Source: Tubiluchus corallicola
Lineage: Eukaryota > Priapulida > Priapulimorpha > Priapulimorphida > Tubiluchidae
Assembly: GCA_030141605.1 (NCBI GenBank)
Contig: JAQGDQ010000503.1
Location: forward strand, 7,501 to 68,877
DNA: 61,377 nt
Reading direction: 5' to 3'
Part shown: positions 1-10,984 of the stretch, piece by piece
How positions within the stretch are numbered: the first letter of the stretch is position 1
Layout: each line of letters opens with the position of its first letter
Notes under the pieces: generated by a model
Told to the model about the DNA's origin: nothing
Seen by the model: the letters and a program-made list of their open reading frames with translations, nothing else
The model's database searches: none
Program-made: the position numbers and the translations under genes

Positions 1-693
1 TGAACTTATTTTCCACAAGTTAGAAAGAGCTAGAAAAGGTTTATAAGTTATTTTAATTGTTCCAAAAATGTAGCGTGGATCGCGCAAATAGGCCTTAAAG
101 AACAAGAAAAGGTGTCCATGAGGTTTCAGAAAAATCGTCTTAAAAATTTACATTACTTTCCAGCAAATTTATGCTTATATCGTACTCGTGCTAAAAAGAA
201 TTTTTGATTGTTTTCGTTTTAAATCTCCTGCAACCAAACGCATTACATGACGTCACCTAAGCACAATGTAAATCATGGCAAGAAAAGACAATGTTAAACT
301 GTCCCAAAAAGACTTTCCATGCAAAGTTATATTACTTAGCATTTCACTTACCTGCTTGAAAGACTTATGTAACTAGAAAAGAAAATTATTATTTTTTTAA
401 AATATTTTCATCAATTGCTAAAGTGTCGCTGACTCACCCTCCAGGGTGCACCACCCACTAACAAAAAGGTATTTTTAATCTTATTGACAAGATGCAGTAA
501 ATTAAAATTTTCCTGAGTTACTGAAGTATACGCAACGAATGCTCTCATTATTTTTTCAAACCTTACACAATGTTTTCTAAACTTGTTTCCAATGACCTTT
601 CGTCAAAATAGGTTTAACGGTCATCGCGGGAGTTTTACTATACCTGTTTTATACAGCGTGACTGCCGATTGAGGTCCTGTATGCAAAAATACA

Positions 694-1434
694 GTATGTA
701 TGTGGCATAAAATTTCAAAGACAGTATGTAAGTGGCATAAAATTTCAAAGACAGTATGTAAGTGGTATAAAATTTCAAAGACAGTATGTAAGTGGCATAA
801 AATTCAAAGACAGTATGTAAGTGGTATAAAATTTCAAAGACAGTACGCAAGTGGTATAAAATTTCAAAGACAGTATGTAAGTGGCATAAATTTCAAAGAC
901 AATATGTAAGTGGTATAAAATTCAAAGACAGTATGTAAGTGGTATAAAATTTCAAAGACAGTATGTAAGTGGTATAAAATTTCAAAGACAGTATGTAAGT
1001 GGTATAAAATTTCAAAGACAGTATGTAAGTGGTATAAAATTTCAAAGACAGTATGTAAGTGGTATAAAATTTCAAAGACAATATGTAAGTGGTATAAAAT
1101 TTCAAGGACAGTATGTAAGTGGTATAAAATTCAAAGACAGTATGTAAGTGGTATAAAATTTCAAAGACAGTATGTAAGTGGTATAAAATTTCAAAGACAG
1201 TATGTAAGTGGTATAAAATTTCAAAGACAATATGTAAGTGGTATAAAATTTCAAAGACAATATGTAAGTGGTATAAAATTTCAAAGACAATATGTAAGTG
1301 GTATAAAATTTCAAGGACAGTATGTAAGTGGTATAAAATTTCAAGGACAGTATGTAAGTGGTATAAAATTTCAAAGACAGTATGTAAGTGGCATAAAATT
1401 TCAAGACAGTATGTAAGTGGCATAAAATTTCAAG
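694..1434. repeat. 30-bp minisatellite, about 24-25 copies
   Basis: Direct tandem repeat of a 30-bp unit whose core reads CAGTATGTAAGTGGTATAAA followed by ATTTCAAAGA. Copies differ by single substitutions (GGCATA for GGTATA, AAGGAC for AAAGAC) and by one-base losses in the A/T runs. Long ORFs on both strands are only the repeat read through, since the 30-bp period keeps frame. Each unit contains GTAAGT, a splice-donor-like hexamer on the plus strand. The array lies in what would be intron upstream of the Thr-rich exon at 1572. Confidence 0.97.
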
Positions 1435-1571
1435 ACAATTTTTTAAGCTTGATATAAGTGGAGGGTTTCCTTGAGCTTTAACACATAAACATCAAGTCAC
1501 CTTATCGTCTCGTTGCAGCCATTTAAGATTATGTAGACATGTAGATCTAGAGTCAAACGTTTTTTTTACAG

Positions 1572-3687
1572 TCACAACTACAACTACAACAACAACCACC
1601 ACCACAACAACAACAACTACTACTACTACTACTACAACGACCAGGCCTACGACGACTACTCCAACCACTACACCACCATCGACAACGACAACCTCGGATG
1701 ATCTAGAAGAGGTGAAAGGTAAGTAAAAATAAAAAGTTCATTCACCAGAATCAAAATTTTGTAATTTGTGTTTCCAGGTTACACTAGTCTGGATCTAGTG
1801 ATCTATTATGTAACAATCTGTAGCCCATTTTGTAGCAAACACGTCAAAATTTACACCATGGAAGAAAAAAATCGACAATCGATAAAGAATCATAATTACA
1901 TTTCTTCTGAATACAAAATATTGACGTTTTACATCAAGGGCAGCAAAATGTTTAGCAGTTCATTAGAATGACACCTCGCATCAGTAAATATTGGATCTCC
2001 TAAATGTGTAGGTTTTACACGTCGGACACTATAGGTAGACACAGGAAAGTTCAAATGTGACTTATGTAAGTAAAATGTAGACATAGGAATTTCGAATGTG
2101 TTTTGGTAACTCAAATGTGACTTAGGTAAGTCAAATGTAGACATAGGACATTTGACTTGACATGCGTCTACATTTGATTTAAAAAAACCATTTAAGATTT
2201 CTTGAAAACCATTGTTAACACATTTGAACTACCTAAATCTACATTTGAGTTACCAAGACACATTTGAATTACCTAAATCTACATTTGAGCTAACGCGGTC
2301 TACATTTGACATGTAAAACCTATATTAGTAGCCCTATAAAGTTATTATTTAAGCACCAATGATTAAATTAAGATTAAAGGAGATTAAATTTTACTTCCTT
2401 AAGCTTTACCACCTATCCACATTTGAGATACCAATGTCACATTTGGCTTGAAATGTGTCTACATTTGACTTTACAAAAACGCTTAAGATTTCTTGAAAAC
2501 CATTGTTAATACACTTGGTTCCTGGTACCTGAACTACCTAAGTCTACATTTGAGTTACCAAGACACATTTGAATTACCTAAATGTACATTTGAGTTAACG
2601 CAGGTCTACATTTGACATGTAAAACCTATTTCAACGCATCATCTGCTCATGCACAATGTGGAGAACAATTATGACCTTCAAATTTAATTCATTATTGTTC
2701 GAAACTATTTACTTTCAAATGTTGAAAACTGATTTATTCGGTCAATTTTATCATCTAAATTGAAATTGCTTATGGCCTTGAGTGATACTTTCTTCACATG
2801 AAAACCTCATTATGAGTATTTTTACTGTGATTATCCTCATGATTATCAATACCAAAAATAGAATTATCCATATTTTGGCGAATATATCTTTTTCAAAATG
2901 AAATTTGCTGCCGAACAAACAAACAAAACTGTTCGTTATCAAAGCATCTAAAAATTACAAAAAATTAGAACATATTGGTACAATTCAGTGAATCATACCC
3001 CACTCTTGCATCGTCAAGCATTTAATCTTGAATTATTAATTGAATAATTTAAGCACTAATTTAGTCAAAAACACTTTTCACATAGCATTCCTTTACTTGT
3101 AGCGCCTGAATTTAACACAAGATCTGCCCTAAAATGGATTATAATAATAGGCTGCCTTCTGGCTTTTCTACTGATTGCTCTAATCATATGGGCTGTACTT
3201 AGTGGAAAGAAAAAGAGTAAGTAGCTTGGTCATTTCTGATTATTAGTTTATCGCATACATTGCTTATCTTATTTCACTATGTATTTCAATACTTTTACAT
3301 TGTTAGCTCTTAACTGTAAATGATTTGTCATGAGGTTTGTTTTACTGTACCTAATAATTTAGATTTTTTTATTTAAATTACTGCCATCAAACCACTTTGT
3401 AGGTTGCCAGTTGCTTGTAAAAGGATGTTTTTGATTGAGTTATCGTTTGTTCCAAACATAATTGTTCATACTTGTATTAACAAATACAACGCAATAAATA
3501 GCAAACACATAAACTTGCAAAGCTACACACCTGTACAATATTTACACTTTGGACGTGACGAACAGGCTTAATTTTGTTTTGGTTAAAAAGTTGCGTTATA
3601 CTTGCTGTTAGATACTAATTGTCCTAGCACTTAACTAAATTCTAAATTGCAATCCTCGTTGTTTTGTTTAAATAATAATAATAATAA

Positions 3688-3739
<52 letters not shown>

Positions 3740-4142
3740 TTAGGGTTTAACTGCAGAAGGATTTTTTTGTTTATTTGTTCAATGTTTTTTTTGCGCATTT
3801 TTCTCTCAATAATTGCAATGTATTTCGGGTCGTCGAAGATTTTTAACTAGCAAAGACATCGACACCTCGAAATACTACTGAACTGGTTAATTAAGCACAA
3901 GACAGGCTTGATTAACAGACAAATTCAATATTTTGGTTACCTGACGACAGCCAGTCATAAGAGTACATACAGGAATATTTTAATCGAGGCTAAGCCTTGT
4001 GTAGCCGTTCTGCTTGTTAAAGACCAACATACTTATTATAGAACTATTCCACTAATTCAGTTTTCAAATTCTTTTCGCAGGAAGACGCAGTACAAGACCC
4101 TCGGAAGGCAGTGACTCATCGTCGGGTACAGACTCTCTATGA
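1572..4142 (+). CDS. Type I membrane protein with Thr-rich stalk, 3' exons (partial gene)
   Basis: Three phase-compatible exons form the C-terminal end of a single-pass membrane protein. Exon a (1572-1718, acceptor TTTTTTTACAG, donor GTAAGT) encodes about 48 residues that are nearly all Thr with Pro and Ser, ending SDDLEEVKG: a mucin-like, probably O-glycosylated stalk. Exon b (3103-3216, acceptor CTTTACTTGTAG, donor GTAAGTAG) encodes a hydrophobic helix, WIIIIGCLLAFLLIALIIW, followed by the stop-transfer run GKKK. Exon c (4081-4142, acceptor CTTTTCGCAG) encodes a short Arg/Ser-rich tail ending SSSGTDSL and TGA. Both introns interrupt codons after the first base. The ectodomain exons would lie before the window; I found no convincing coding exon in 1-1571. 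I do not recognise the family. The plus-strand call rests on splice sites, open frame and the TM segment together. Confidence 0.75.
2003..2632. mobile_element. Fold-back (MITE-like) element plus duplicated right arm
   Basis: The left part (about 2003-2150) is dense in the motif CAAATGTAGAC and the right part (about 2160-2333) in its complement GTCTACATTTG. The outer ends mirror each other: TAGGTTTTACA at about 2009 and TGTAAAACCTA at about 2321. This is a long, diverged inverted repeat able to fold back. The right arm occurs again at about 2436-2632 with the same order of motifs (AAGATTTCTTGAAAACCATT, then ACCAAGACACATTTGAATTA, then GACATGTAAAACCTA). No protein is encoded and no clear target-site duplication was found. 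It sits in the intron between exons a and b of the Thr-rich stalk gene. Confidence 0.6.
3672..3738. repeat. (AAT)n microsatellite
   Basis: About 21 AAT triplets with a single interruption, inside the intron before the exon at 4081. Confidence 0.95.
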
Positions 4143-4799
4143 CGTAACTATATTATACCTACGTGTGTTACAAAAAGTGTAAAGTTTTTACTAGTCACTT
4201 GGGTCGATGTAACTACACTCATATCTCGGTTTGCCGGACCTCGCTTTTACGGATATCGGATAATTCCTACAAAATTCGCTCCTAGGAAAGTCTGGCATAC
4301 TACGGACAAAGTCCGTTATTTCGCGAGGTGGCCGCTAGTTAGCGGGCCATCACTTTGTTTACATCCAAACAACAAGTATCGACACGTGTGTAGCTCAGCA
4401 CGTTTCAGCATGTTTAGTGGTTTAATCAGTGTGTACAGAGTTATTTGAGTCAATTGCTGACAGTTTTATCACTTCCTTATTTTGTGATCGTATAGTATTC
4501 AAGTGATTTGTATAATAATTTAATCGATTCGCTTCCTATATAATTAATCGCTACAAGGTGATTTATCACCCGGCTCCTAGGGCTTTAGATGAGTCTATCG
4601 GGCGATAATATGGTCCTTCAAGACTGACACTTCGACCTCGCGTTGTGAGTAAGGTCTTTGACCCTAAAGCTATCTAGCCTAGCTCCCGCAATTGAACTTC
4701 ATATGATTAATTAATAATTAATGCAATGCGAATCTACAGGATCGTATGTCAGATTTAGTGTTGCTTAACTTCATACACTTTAAAGCATACATAAACTCA

Positions 4800-5700
4800 T
4801 ACGTTACGTCAAAGTGAATCAGCTTTATTTGTTTACAAATTTACTTCTACCTAGGTGGCTACACAAGATTTGTCCTTACATGCTTGTAGGCGTTCACAAC
4901 TAATGTATAGCTCCAAAAAGATACTCAAGCAATTCACTTAACAATTATTCAGTATGCTGCACTTAAGGTGCTTAATACAATGTGAACTACAGTTATGCAG
5001 AGTTACTCTCAGTTACAAATGCGTTAAGATTACTTAACTCGGTGGAATGACCACAATGCAACTCTCGTACACTTGGTCAACTCCAATGATATTGTGAGAC
5101 TATTCGTCGATCCAGTGCCCAGTCGATCTGCTGAGGACGTAGAACTGTTCCACACTGGTGTCAAACGATGTCTCCTGCTCCCTGTCAGATTCCCTGTGTC
5201 GCCTCTCTCTGGCTCCTGACTCTCTCATGTCCGCTCACTGACTCACGCCCGACTAACTGACTCCTCGTGTTCCCAACTCCGAGCTTATATCTTGAAGATC
5301 TTGGCCTTGCGTAATGCGTGCCCAAACGCAATCAGGTGAAAGGTGACATCCCTGGCTTAACCCTGGTATCCCCTGCCAAGAAGTTTACGATCAACCAGGT
5401 GGCTTAAGAATTCCTCCGCTGCGTGGGAAACGTCCTACACTCCAGGTCTGTCTTCAGAATTTCTTCTCCTGATGTCTTTGCACAAGCTTGGCGTCGGCCA
5501 TAAAACTTCTCTTCCAAAGAAATTTGCCTATTGCGACTTTCTTGTTAATTATGTGCAACTCTGCATAATGTTATAAAGAACGATTACATTCTTTTGCGTA
5601 AGGCTATAAAGAGCGATTACCTACGCTGCATAAGGCTATAAAGCAAGATTGCGTCCTCACTTAATAGACACCTGTTTACCTTCAGTAAACGATAAAAAAA
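4800..5700 (-). mobile_element. Candidate LTR block on the minus strand (boundaries uncertain)
   Basis: Read on the minus strand this block has a TATA-like ATATAAG at about 5284-5290 and, roughly 460 bp further on, AATAAA at about 4822-4827. Upstream of the TATA are three imperfect roughly 33-bp direct repeats, each with TATAAAG (about 5570-5660), as in U3 enhancer repeats. I could not fix TG...CA ends or a target duplication, so a solo LTR is an inference from promoter and polyadenylation layout. It is nested in the Tigger element. Confidence 0.35.
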
Positions 5701-6011
5701 CACAACTGCGGAATAATTTGCATCGCATTAAATCCCGTGCCTTACCAGCTGGGTGAGTTCCTATTATCAATCAATAAATTTATCTTATCAAATCAGGGAG
5801 GTATTCGATTTATCAACTGAATCTAATTCAGTTGATAATTCCATTAATTTATCACCAAATTACCGATTCATAAATTTATTCACGACAGTTTTCATATACT
5901 TTTGCATAGGAGCGGCCCGTACTAGATGTATTTGAGACAATAGTAATATAGTTCGGTTAATGTTTGTTTATTTTGTGGTTAAAGCTGCTCGCTGATTATT
6001 GTTGTTTATAG

Positions 6012-6286
6012 CGTGGCGTGTGAGTAGCCAGGACGGGCAAGGCAAACTATCAAGACTTGAGTTAAGGAGCAACACATTTATTATATTGTGGCAAACACAA
6101 CACAGTAAATACCATAGGATAGTAATGCCAGCCCTTCGTCTACAAAGTCAATTCCTCATCTCCCCCGAGGGAGGAAACACTTTTGACTAACTCTCTAATG
6201 CGCCGTGAGCTTCTGCGCATAAGGAAGGGTTTCATCAGCATGAGTCAGTCAGCCGGTTGAAGTTCGGCTGGTCACGTGATGCCACA
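6012..6286 (-). mobile_element. Candidate solo LTR, minus strand
   Basis: On the minus strand the block starts TGTGGCATCACGTGACC and ends near CTCACACGCCAC, so its ends are a near-inverted TGTGGC/GCCAC pair. An AATAAA lies near the 3' side (plus-strand TTTATT at about 6079). Length about 275 bp. No target-site duplication is obvious and no internal retroviral genes flank it, hence solo-LTR-like. Confidence 0.4.
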
Positions 6287-7289
6287 CCTAACTAGGCTTC
6301 TTGTCAAGCATTTAATCTTGAGTTGCTAAGTTAAATAATATAATCGCCAATTTCATCAAAATCATTATTTAACACAGCTTCCCTTTACTATAATTACAAA
6401 CGATTGATTCTACATTACCATGAGTCTAATACGGCGCCTAGGCAGCTACTATAATTAGCATTAATATCGGAAAATACGGGCAATCGTTAAACACGGACCA
6501 ACGTCTCTGCGCTTTTGTCCGGCAAACCGAGATATGGGATTTAATTATTTAAATAAGAGAACATGTCACTCAGTATATTGGGTATATTTTTTTTACTATT
6601 ATCACTTAAACATAGAACAATATAACAAAGAAATTTGCTAGAAACTGCCTATAAAGCACAAATTTAAAATATACTACTTCTGACCAGAAATTTTTAGGCA
6701 TGATGGTTGCCGCCATTCATTTGAAAATCGTGACGTAACTGTGAGACATCGTGACTTTTCGTAAGCCCGTGTTGCTTAAACTAATTCAAACTTACTTGTG
6801 CAGCTTACCTAAAGTTGATGCAAAAATATTACAAAATCAATCATCTGTTTTTTGTAAAAACTTATTTTACTCTTTGATGAAGATTGGCGTTGCGCCACTT
6901 TTCTTCAAGACGAACGACATCATTGAAAGAAGGGTGGACGGCTGCGCGTTTCAAAATGGGAGCGTCCGATATGGAAATGAACATGATTTTAAAGTGATTT
7001 TACTAGCTACACGAGACACTTATTGCACTTTTATTGCTAAATTCTTTCTAACATTTTTTGCAAACACAGAAATAAGCTGAACTTCCTAGAAGGTTTGGCC
7101 TTTGATGCATGATGTTGCCTCCCCCCTGACAATCTAACATAGAGCTTCTAGTTTTTTACTGTATTAACTGCTGTTTAAAGAATTTGTTTTGAGAACCGAA
7201 TTCTTTATGTTTAAAGTCTGCCTGCCCTTCACTTGTAATGCGCGTAATTGCATAACTGAAATGACGGTGTGAAATTTAGTCTCATAGTC

Positions 7290-7292
7290 ATA

Positions 7293-7340
<48 letters not shown>

Positions 7341-7376
7341 GTTATTTTTATTATTATGATTATGATTATTATTATG

Positions 7377-7420
<44 letters not shown>

Positions 7421-7451
7421 TATTATTACCATTATTATTATTATTGTTGTT
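7290..7451. repeat. (ATT)n microsatellite
   Basis: Long interrupted TTA/ATT triplet tract with ATG and GTT variants. Poly-Asn and poly-Ile ORFs across it are artefacts. Confidence 0.95.
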
Positions 7452-7660
7452 GATTATAATTACGTTGGCTAAATTTGGCACTGGGTATGTTAGTATAACA
7501 TAGGTGTTTCTATTGTTGATTGATGTCTGTTGTACGAACATTAGAAGAACATTAGAAGAACGCTCGTATTGTGATGCTATAATCCCAGCTGCAGCCTAAT
7601 GTCACTTTTTCCTTTGCACGGTACAGCTGTACACACTAATGATGATGACGTTTTTTGCAG

Positions 7661-7740
7661 AACATGGTCTAAGATACTATCCAACACTAAGAAGACCCTC
7701 CAATAACGGTCCCGTAAATATTTCATTGGCGTTCAAGTAA
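7661..7740 (+). CDS. Alternative terminal coding exon of the Thr-rich stalk protein
   Basis: After a good acceptor (GATGACGTTTTTTGCAG) there is an open frame to TAA at 7738-7740. It is in the phase required by the TM exon ending at 3216: the leftover A plus AA gives Lys, then HGLRYYPTLRRPSNNGPVNI and SLAFK. It would give a cytoplasmic tail different from the one encoded at 4081-4142. It is also phase-compatible with an internal GG|GTACAG donor in that exon, which would place both tails in series. Unlike exon 4081 it is followed by a canonical polyadenylation signal. No transcript evidence is available. Confidence 0.55.
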
Positions 7741-7828
7741 TACAGATTGCTGAAGTAGTACGGTCTCCATAAATATTCAAAAATGTTGTTCATTTTGAAT
7801 TTTGATTGCTTGTTCAATATTTAGTAAC

Positions 7829-7834
7829 AATAAA
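7829..7834 (+). terminator. Polyadenylation signal AATAAA
   Basis: AATAAA 89 nt after the TAA at 7738-7740, followed by the GT-rich stretch ATTGTGTTTTGTGCC, the layout of a cleavage/polyadenylation site. It supports the exon at 7661 as a genuine 3' end. Confidence 0.55.
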
Positions 7835-8065
7835 TGTCTCTATTGTGTTTTGTGCCTCATGCCTTTTATCTTCAAAACTGTAATTATGAATGATGGTATG
7901 TAGTAGTAGCTTAGCTCACTTACAAAAACATTAGTACATGCAGAATAAAGCTCGATCAAGTGATCTGGAAGATCTCAGAATGCATTATACATATTATGAG
8001 GACACAATGGAATAATTGTGATGGCAATGTGAATTTGACGATCATTTTCATTGGTTTGAAAATAA

Positions 8066-8313
8066 GATAGTGCTCTTCTGAGACTTGTGATGGTCAGATA
8101 GTGCTCTTCTGAGACTTGTGATGGTCAGATAGTGCTCTTCTGAGACTTGTGATGGTCAGATAGTGCTCTTCTGAGACTTGTGATGGTCAGATAGTGCTCT
8201 TCTGAGACTTGTGATGGTCAGATAGTGCTCTACTGAGACTTGTGATGGTCAGATAGTGCTCTTCTGAGACTTGTGATGGTCAGATAGTGCTCTTCTGAGA
8301 CTTGTGATGGTCA
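8066..8313. repeat. 31-bp tandem repeat, exactly 8 copies
   Basis: The unit starts GATAGTGCTCTTCTGAGACT and ends TGTGATGGTCA. 248 bp equals 8 x 31. Copies are identical except one TCTACTG for TCTTCTG, so the expansion is recent. Confidence 0.98.
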
Positions 8314-8721
8314 TAATCATAAAAGCATCGCATGAGCATTTTGATTTCTTCTTGTACGATTATACACATTGTCATTAATTATTAATTACTGTCACTATGT
8401 CCGTTAAATTTGGCACTGCGTTTTGTAGTATGACATAGATGTTTCTTTTGCTGATTGATGTCAGGTGTACGAATGATATAAGAACAATTTCCACGTGTGT
8501 TATGATTTCATATTTCAGTTGCAGCCTCATGGTTCTTATCGGTAAAACCGTCATTATGAACCAATGAAATAGCGTCTTTGTTAACTTGTTCACTAGCAAA
8601 AATATTAGTACATATTATGATGACTAATGAGAGATAAAAATAGAAAAAATAAAGATAGAAAAAAAGCTGATTACAAAAGCCAATTAATGAGAGAGAAAAG
8701 TTTGATTTATAACATCCATAA

Positions 8722-9405
8722 TGCAATATAAATACTACATGTGTTGCTAATCCTGACTCTGTAATTACTACTAGTACTATTTAATGAGAGATCATACTTC
8801 CGAAACAACTAAATGTGTAAGGTCAAAATATGCAATATAAATACTACATGTACGTGTGTTGCTAATCCTCACTCTGTAATTACTACTAGTACTATTTAAT
8901 GAGAGATCATACTTCCGAAACAACTAAATGTGTAAGGTCCAAATATGCAATATAAATACTACATGTACGTGTGTTGCTAATCCTGACTCTGTAATTACTA
9001 CTAGTACTATTTAATGAGAGATCATACTTCCGAAACAACTAAATGTGTAAGGTCAAAATATGCAATATAAATACTACATGTACGTGTGTTGCTAATCCTC
9101 ACTCTGTAATTACTACTAGTACTATTTAATGAGAGATCATACTTCCGAAACAACTAAATGTGTAAGGTCAAAATATGCAATATAAATACTACATGTACGT
9201 GTGTTGCTAATCCTCACTCTGTAATTACTACTAATACTATTTAATGTGAGATCATACTTCCGAAACAACTAAATGTGTAAGGTCAAAATATGCAATATAA
9301 ATACTACATCTACGTGTATTGCTAATCCTGACTCTGTAATTACTACTAGTACTATTTAATGAGAGATCATACTTCCGAAACAACTAAATTTGGAAGGTCA
9401 AAATA
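8722..9405. repeat. 115-bp tandem repeat, about 6 copies
   Basis: Units begin TGCAATATAAATACTACATG at 8722, 8831, 8946, 9061, 9176 and 9291. The first copy lacks a 6-nt ACGTGT piece. Copies are nearly identical. No ORF. Confidence 0.97.
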
Positions 9406-10617
9406 ATAACAGAAGCGCAGGCTGTTGAAAATACTGACGCGTGGAAAAAACTAAAGCACTGAAATATCAACTACACATTGTTATGATCCGGCAAATTATG
9501 CACTCGTATTTTTTGTAACAACAGAAGCAATACTCGGATCACTTTACAAAACTCCGAAGTGTGGGAGCCACCCGATTTCAAACTGTGGTAAAAATAAGTA
9601 TGTCATCAAACTATGCTACGCACATGTTGGAATCAGAAACAAATTCAAATTAAACAAGCCAGCTGAGAAATGATCTCCTGTTTCATCATTTGACATGCAA
9701 CGCATGCAATTAAGGGTAATGAGTCGAACTATTTTCATCAAAAAGAAATGTGGTGACTTAATAAAAAAAAAATCTTGCATTTAATAATTATATTCGTGAT
9801 AATTTTGGTAATTCTAATAAACGATATAACAGTAAACAATGTTTATATGAGAATACTGCTATGCTGGTGGAGATAGAGTGCCGAAAGACCAAGAGGTCAC
9901 CCAGCGGTCACCCCTATTTAAGCAACATTAATTGTATTGTTAATTAGGTGACAATAGTTGCAGCTTTGTGCGAGATTTATTTAATTTGAAGAAAATATTG
10001 CATCGAAATAACAATAAAAATAGTAATAATAACTATGCATCAAATTATCAAAATGGCAAAACATGTTGTATGAATAATCTATGTAACATAATTATGTAAT
10101 ACACTAGAAAAAGTTAATTACATCCCTTACAAAATCACATGCAAATTATATTCAATCAATTCAAGGAAATAATAAAATATAATGTGATGATAATATTAAT
10201 AATAAACACGCATCAAAATGCATAATGTTAACAATTGATAACAGTGAAATACGTTGGGAAAAAATTAATTTCATGTAAAATAAAATCAGATGCAATAATC
10301 AAGCAAAAAATGAAATTATAATTACACGAATGTGATCTAAGATATCAAATAAACCATGCGTCAAGATAGTCAAATGCGTGTATAGAAATAGAGATAGAAC
10401 ATCACAGTACCTTGAGCCCCAGAATTATCAGATATTTTGTTCAATTGCATTGCTGTTTAGCTTTGTTGTAATATTCGAGCCCTGCTAAAAATGACATCAT
10501 TATTACGAATGAAAATAAAAATCCGTATAGCAAATTTTAAGTACAAATCTAGTTTATTAGGCCGTTTTAGTTTTCACCAGTTAATATTATGCTTGTTTGT
10601 TCACCACGTCTTGCTTG
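9406..10617. other. AT-rich stretch, nothing recognised
   Basis: Very AT-rich sequence with no long ORF, no convincing splice-bounded exon and no tandem structure. Confidence 0.6.
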
Positions 10618-10908
10618 TTTAGACCAGACGGTTTAGTCTAGTGGTAATGCGTCTGCTTTCCGTCTGGGAGGTCGTGAGTTCGAACCAGCGGCCGGGTCAT
10701 ACCAAAGACTTTAAAAATGGTACCGCTGTTGCCCTGCCTGACGCGCGTGGTATTTAGGGTAAAAGTGAGGTAATAATAGTCTCTGTTATGTAGTTGTAGG
10801 TTGTTATTTACAGTCGGCGATAATAGCTCTTTGAGCTAATGTTAATTGTTGACCCAAAAGCCGACCTTAAATAAATGTTACTATTATTATTATTACTATT
10901 ATTATTAC
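10618..10908 (+). mobile_element. tRNA-derived SINE
   Basis: The head is tRNA-like with an A-box region TAGTCTAGTGGTAATG (about 10635) and a B box GAGTTCGAACCAG (about 10676), the two internal RNA polymerase III promoter elements at normal spacing. A tRNA-unrelated body of about 180 bp follows and ends CCTTAAATAAATGTTACT, then an ATT tail. The anticodon stem is not well paired, so it is not a functional tRNA gene. LINE-like 3' tails of this kind are usual for SINEs. Confidence 0.85.
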
Positions 10909-10984
10909 GTACGCATACTTCTGCAAGCAGCCGGCAGGAGTCGTATTATTCTAAATACTATGCATAATAGATCATAAGTGGTAT

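Larger units (their letters stand above)
4216..6541. mobile_element. Pogo/Tigger-like DNA transposon, non-autonomous and composite
   Basis: Terminal inverted repeats: the left end CACTCATATCTCGGTTTGCC at 4216 continues GGACCTCGCTTTTACGG, and the right end at about 6512-6536 is the complement (GTCCGGCAAACCGAGATATG). The TIR resembles the CAGTN...TCGGTTNNCCGGAC class of Tigger elements. A TA precedes the left end (4214-4215). The left 330 bp match the complete 426-bp copy at 43688-44113, for example at TACTACGGACA and TTTGAGTCAATTG. No transposase ORF is present. The interior holds two LTR-like blocks and a segment at 6299-6400 that resembles the intron just before the TM exon at 3103. The right terminus is degraded. 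Confidence 0.75.

Noticed and set aside
429-471. Possible upstream exon ending AAAAAG|GTATTT
   Set aside because: Open in one frame (VADSPSRVHHPLTK), but it leaves two bases where the exon at 1572 needs one, so it cannot join in phase.
893-1423. 176-residue ORF
   Set aside because: Only the 30-bp minisatellite read in frame; no start context, domain or codon structure.
694-1434. CRISPR-like array of 30-bp repeats
   Set aside because: The repeats are directly adjacent with no unique spacers, and the genome is eukaryotic. It is a minisatellite.
6751-7080. 109-residue ORF
   Set aside because: Opens with GTG rather than ATG, matches no family I know, and sits in transposon-rich DNA without splice or polyadenylation support.
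7164-7541. Poly-Asn and poly-Ile ORFs
   Set aside because: Translations of the (ATT)n tract.
10635-10700. Functional tRNA gene
   Set aside because: A and B boxes are good, but the anticodon and acceptor stems do not pair and a SINE body follows.
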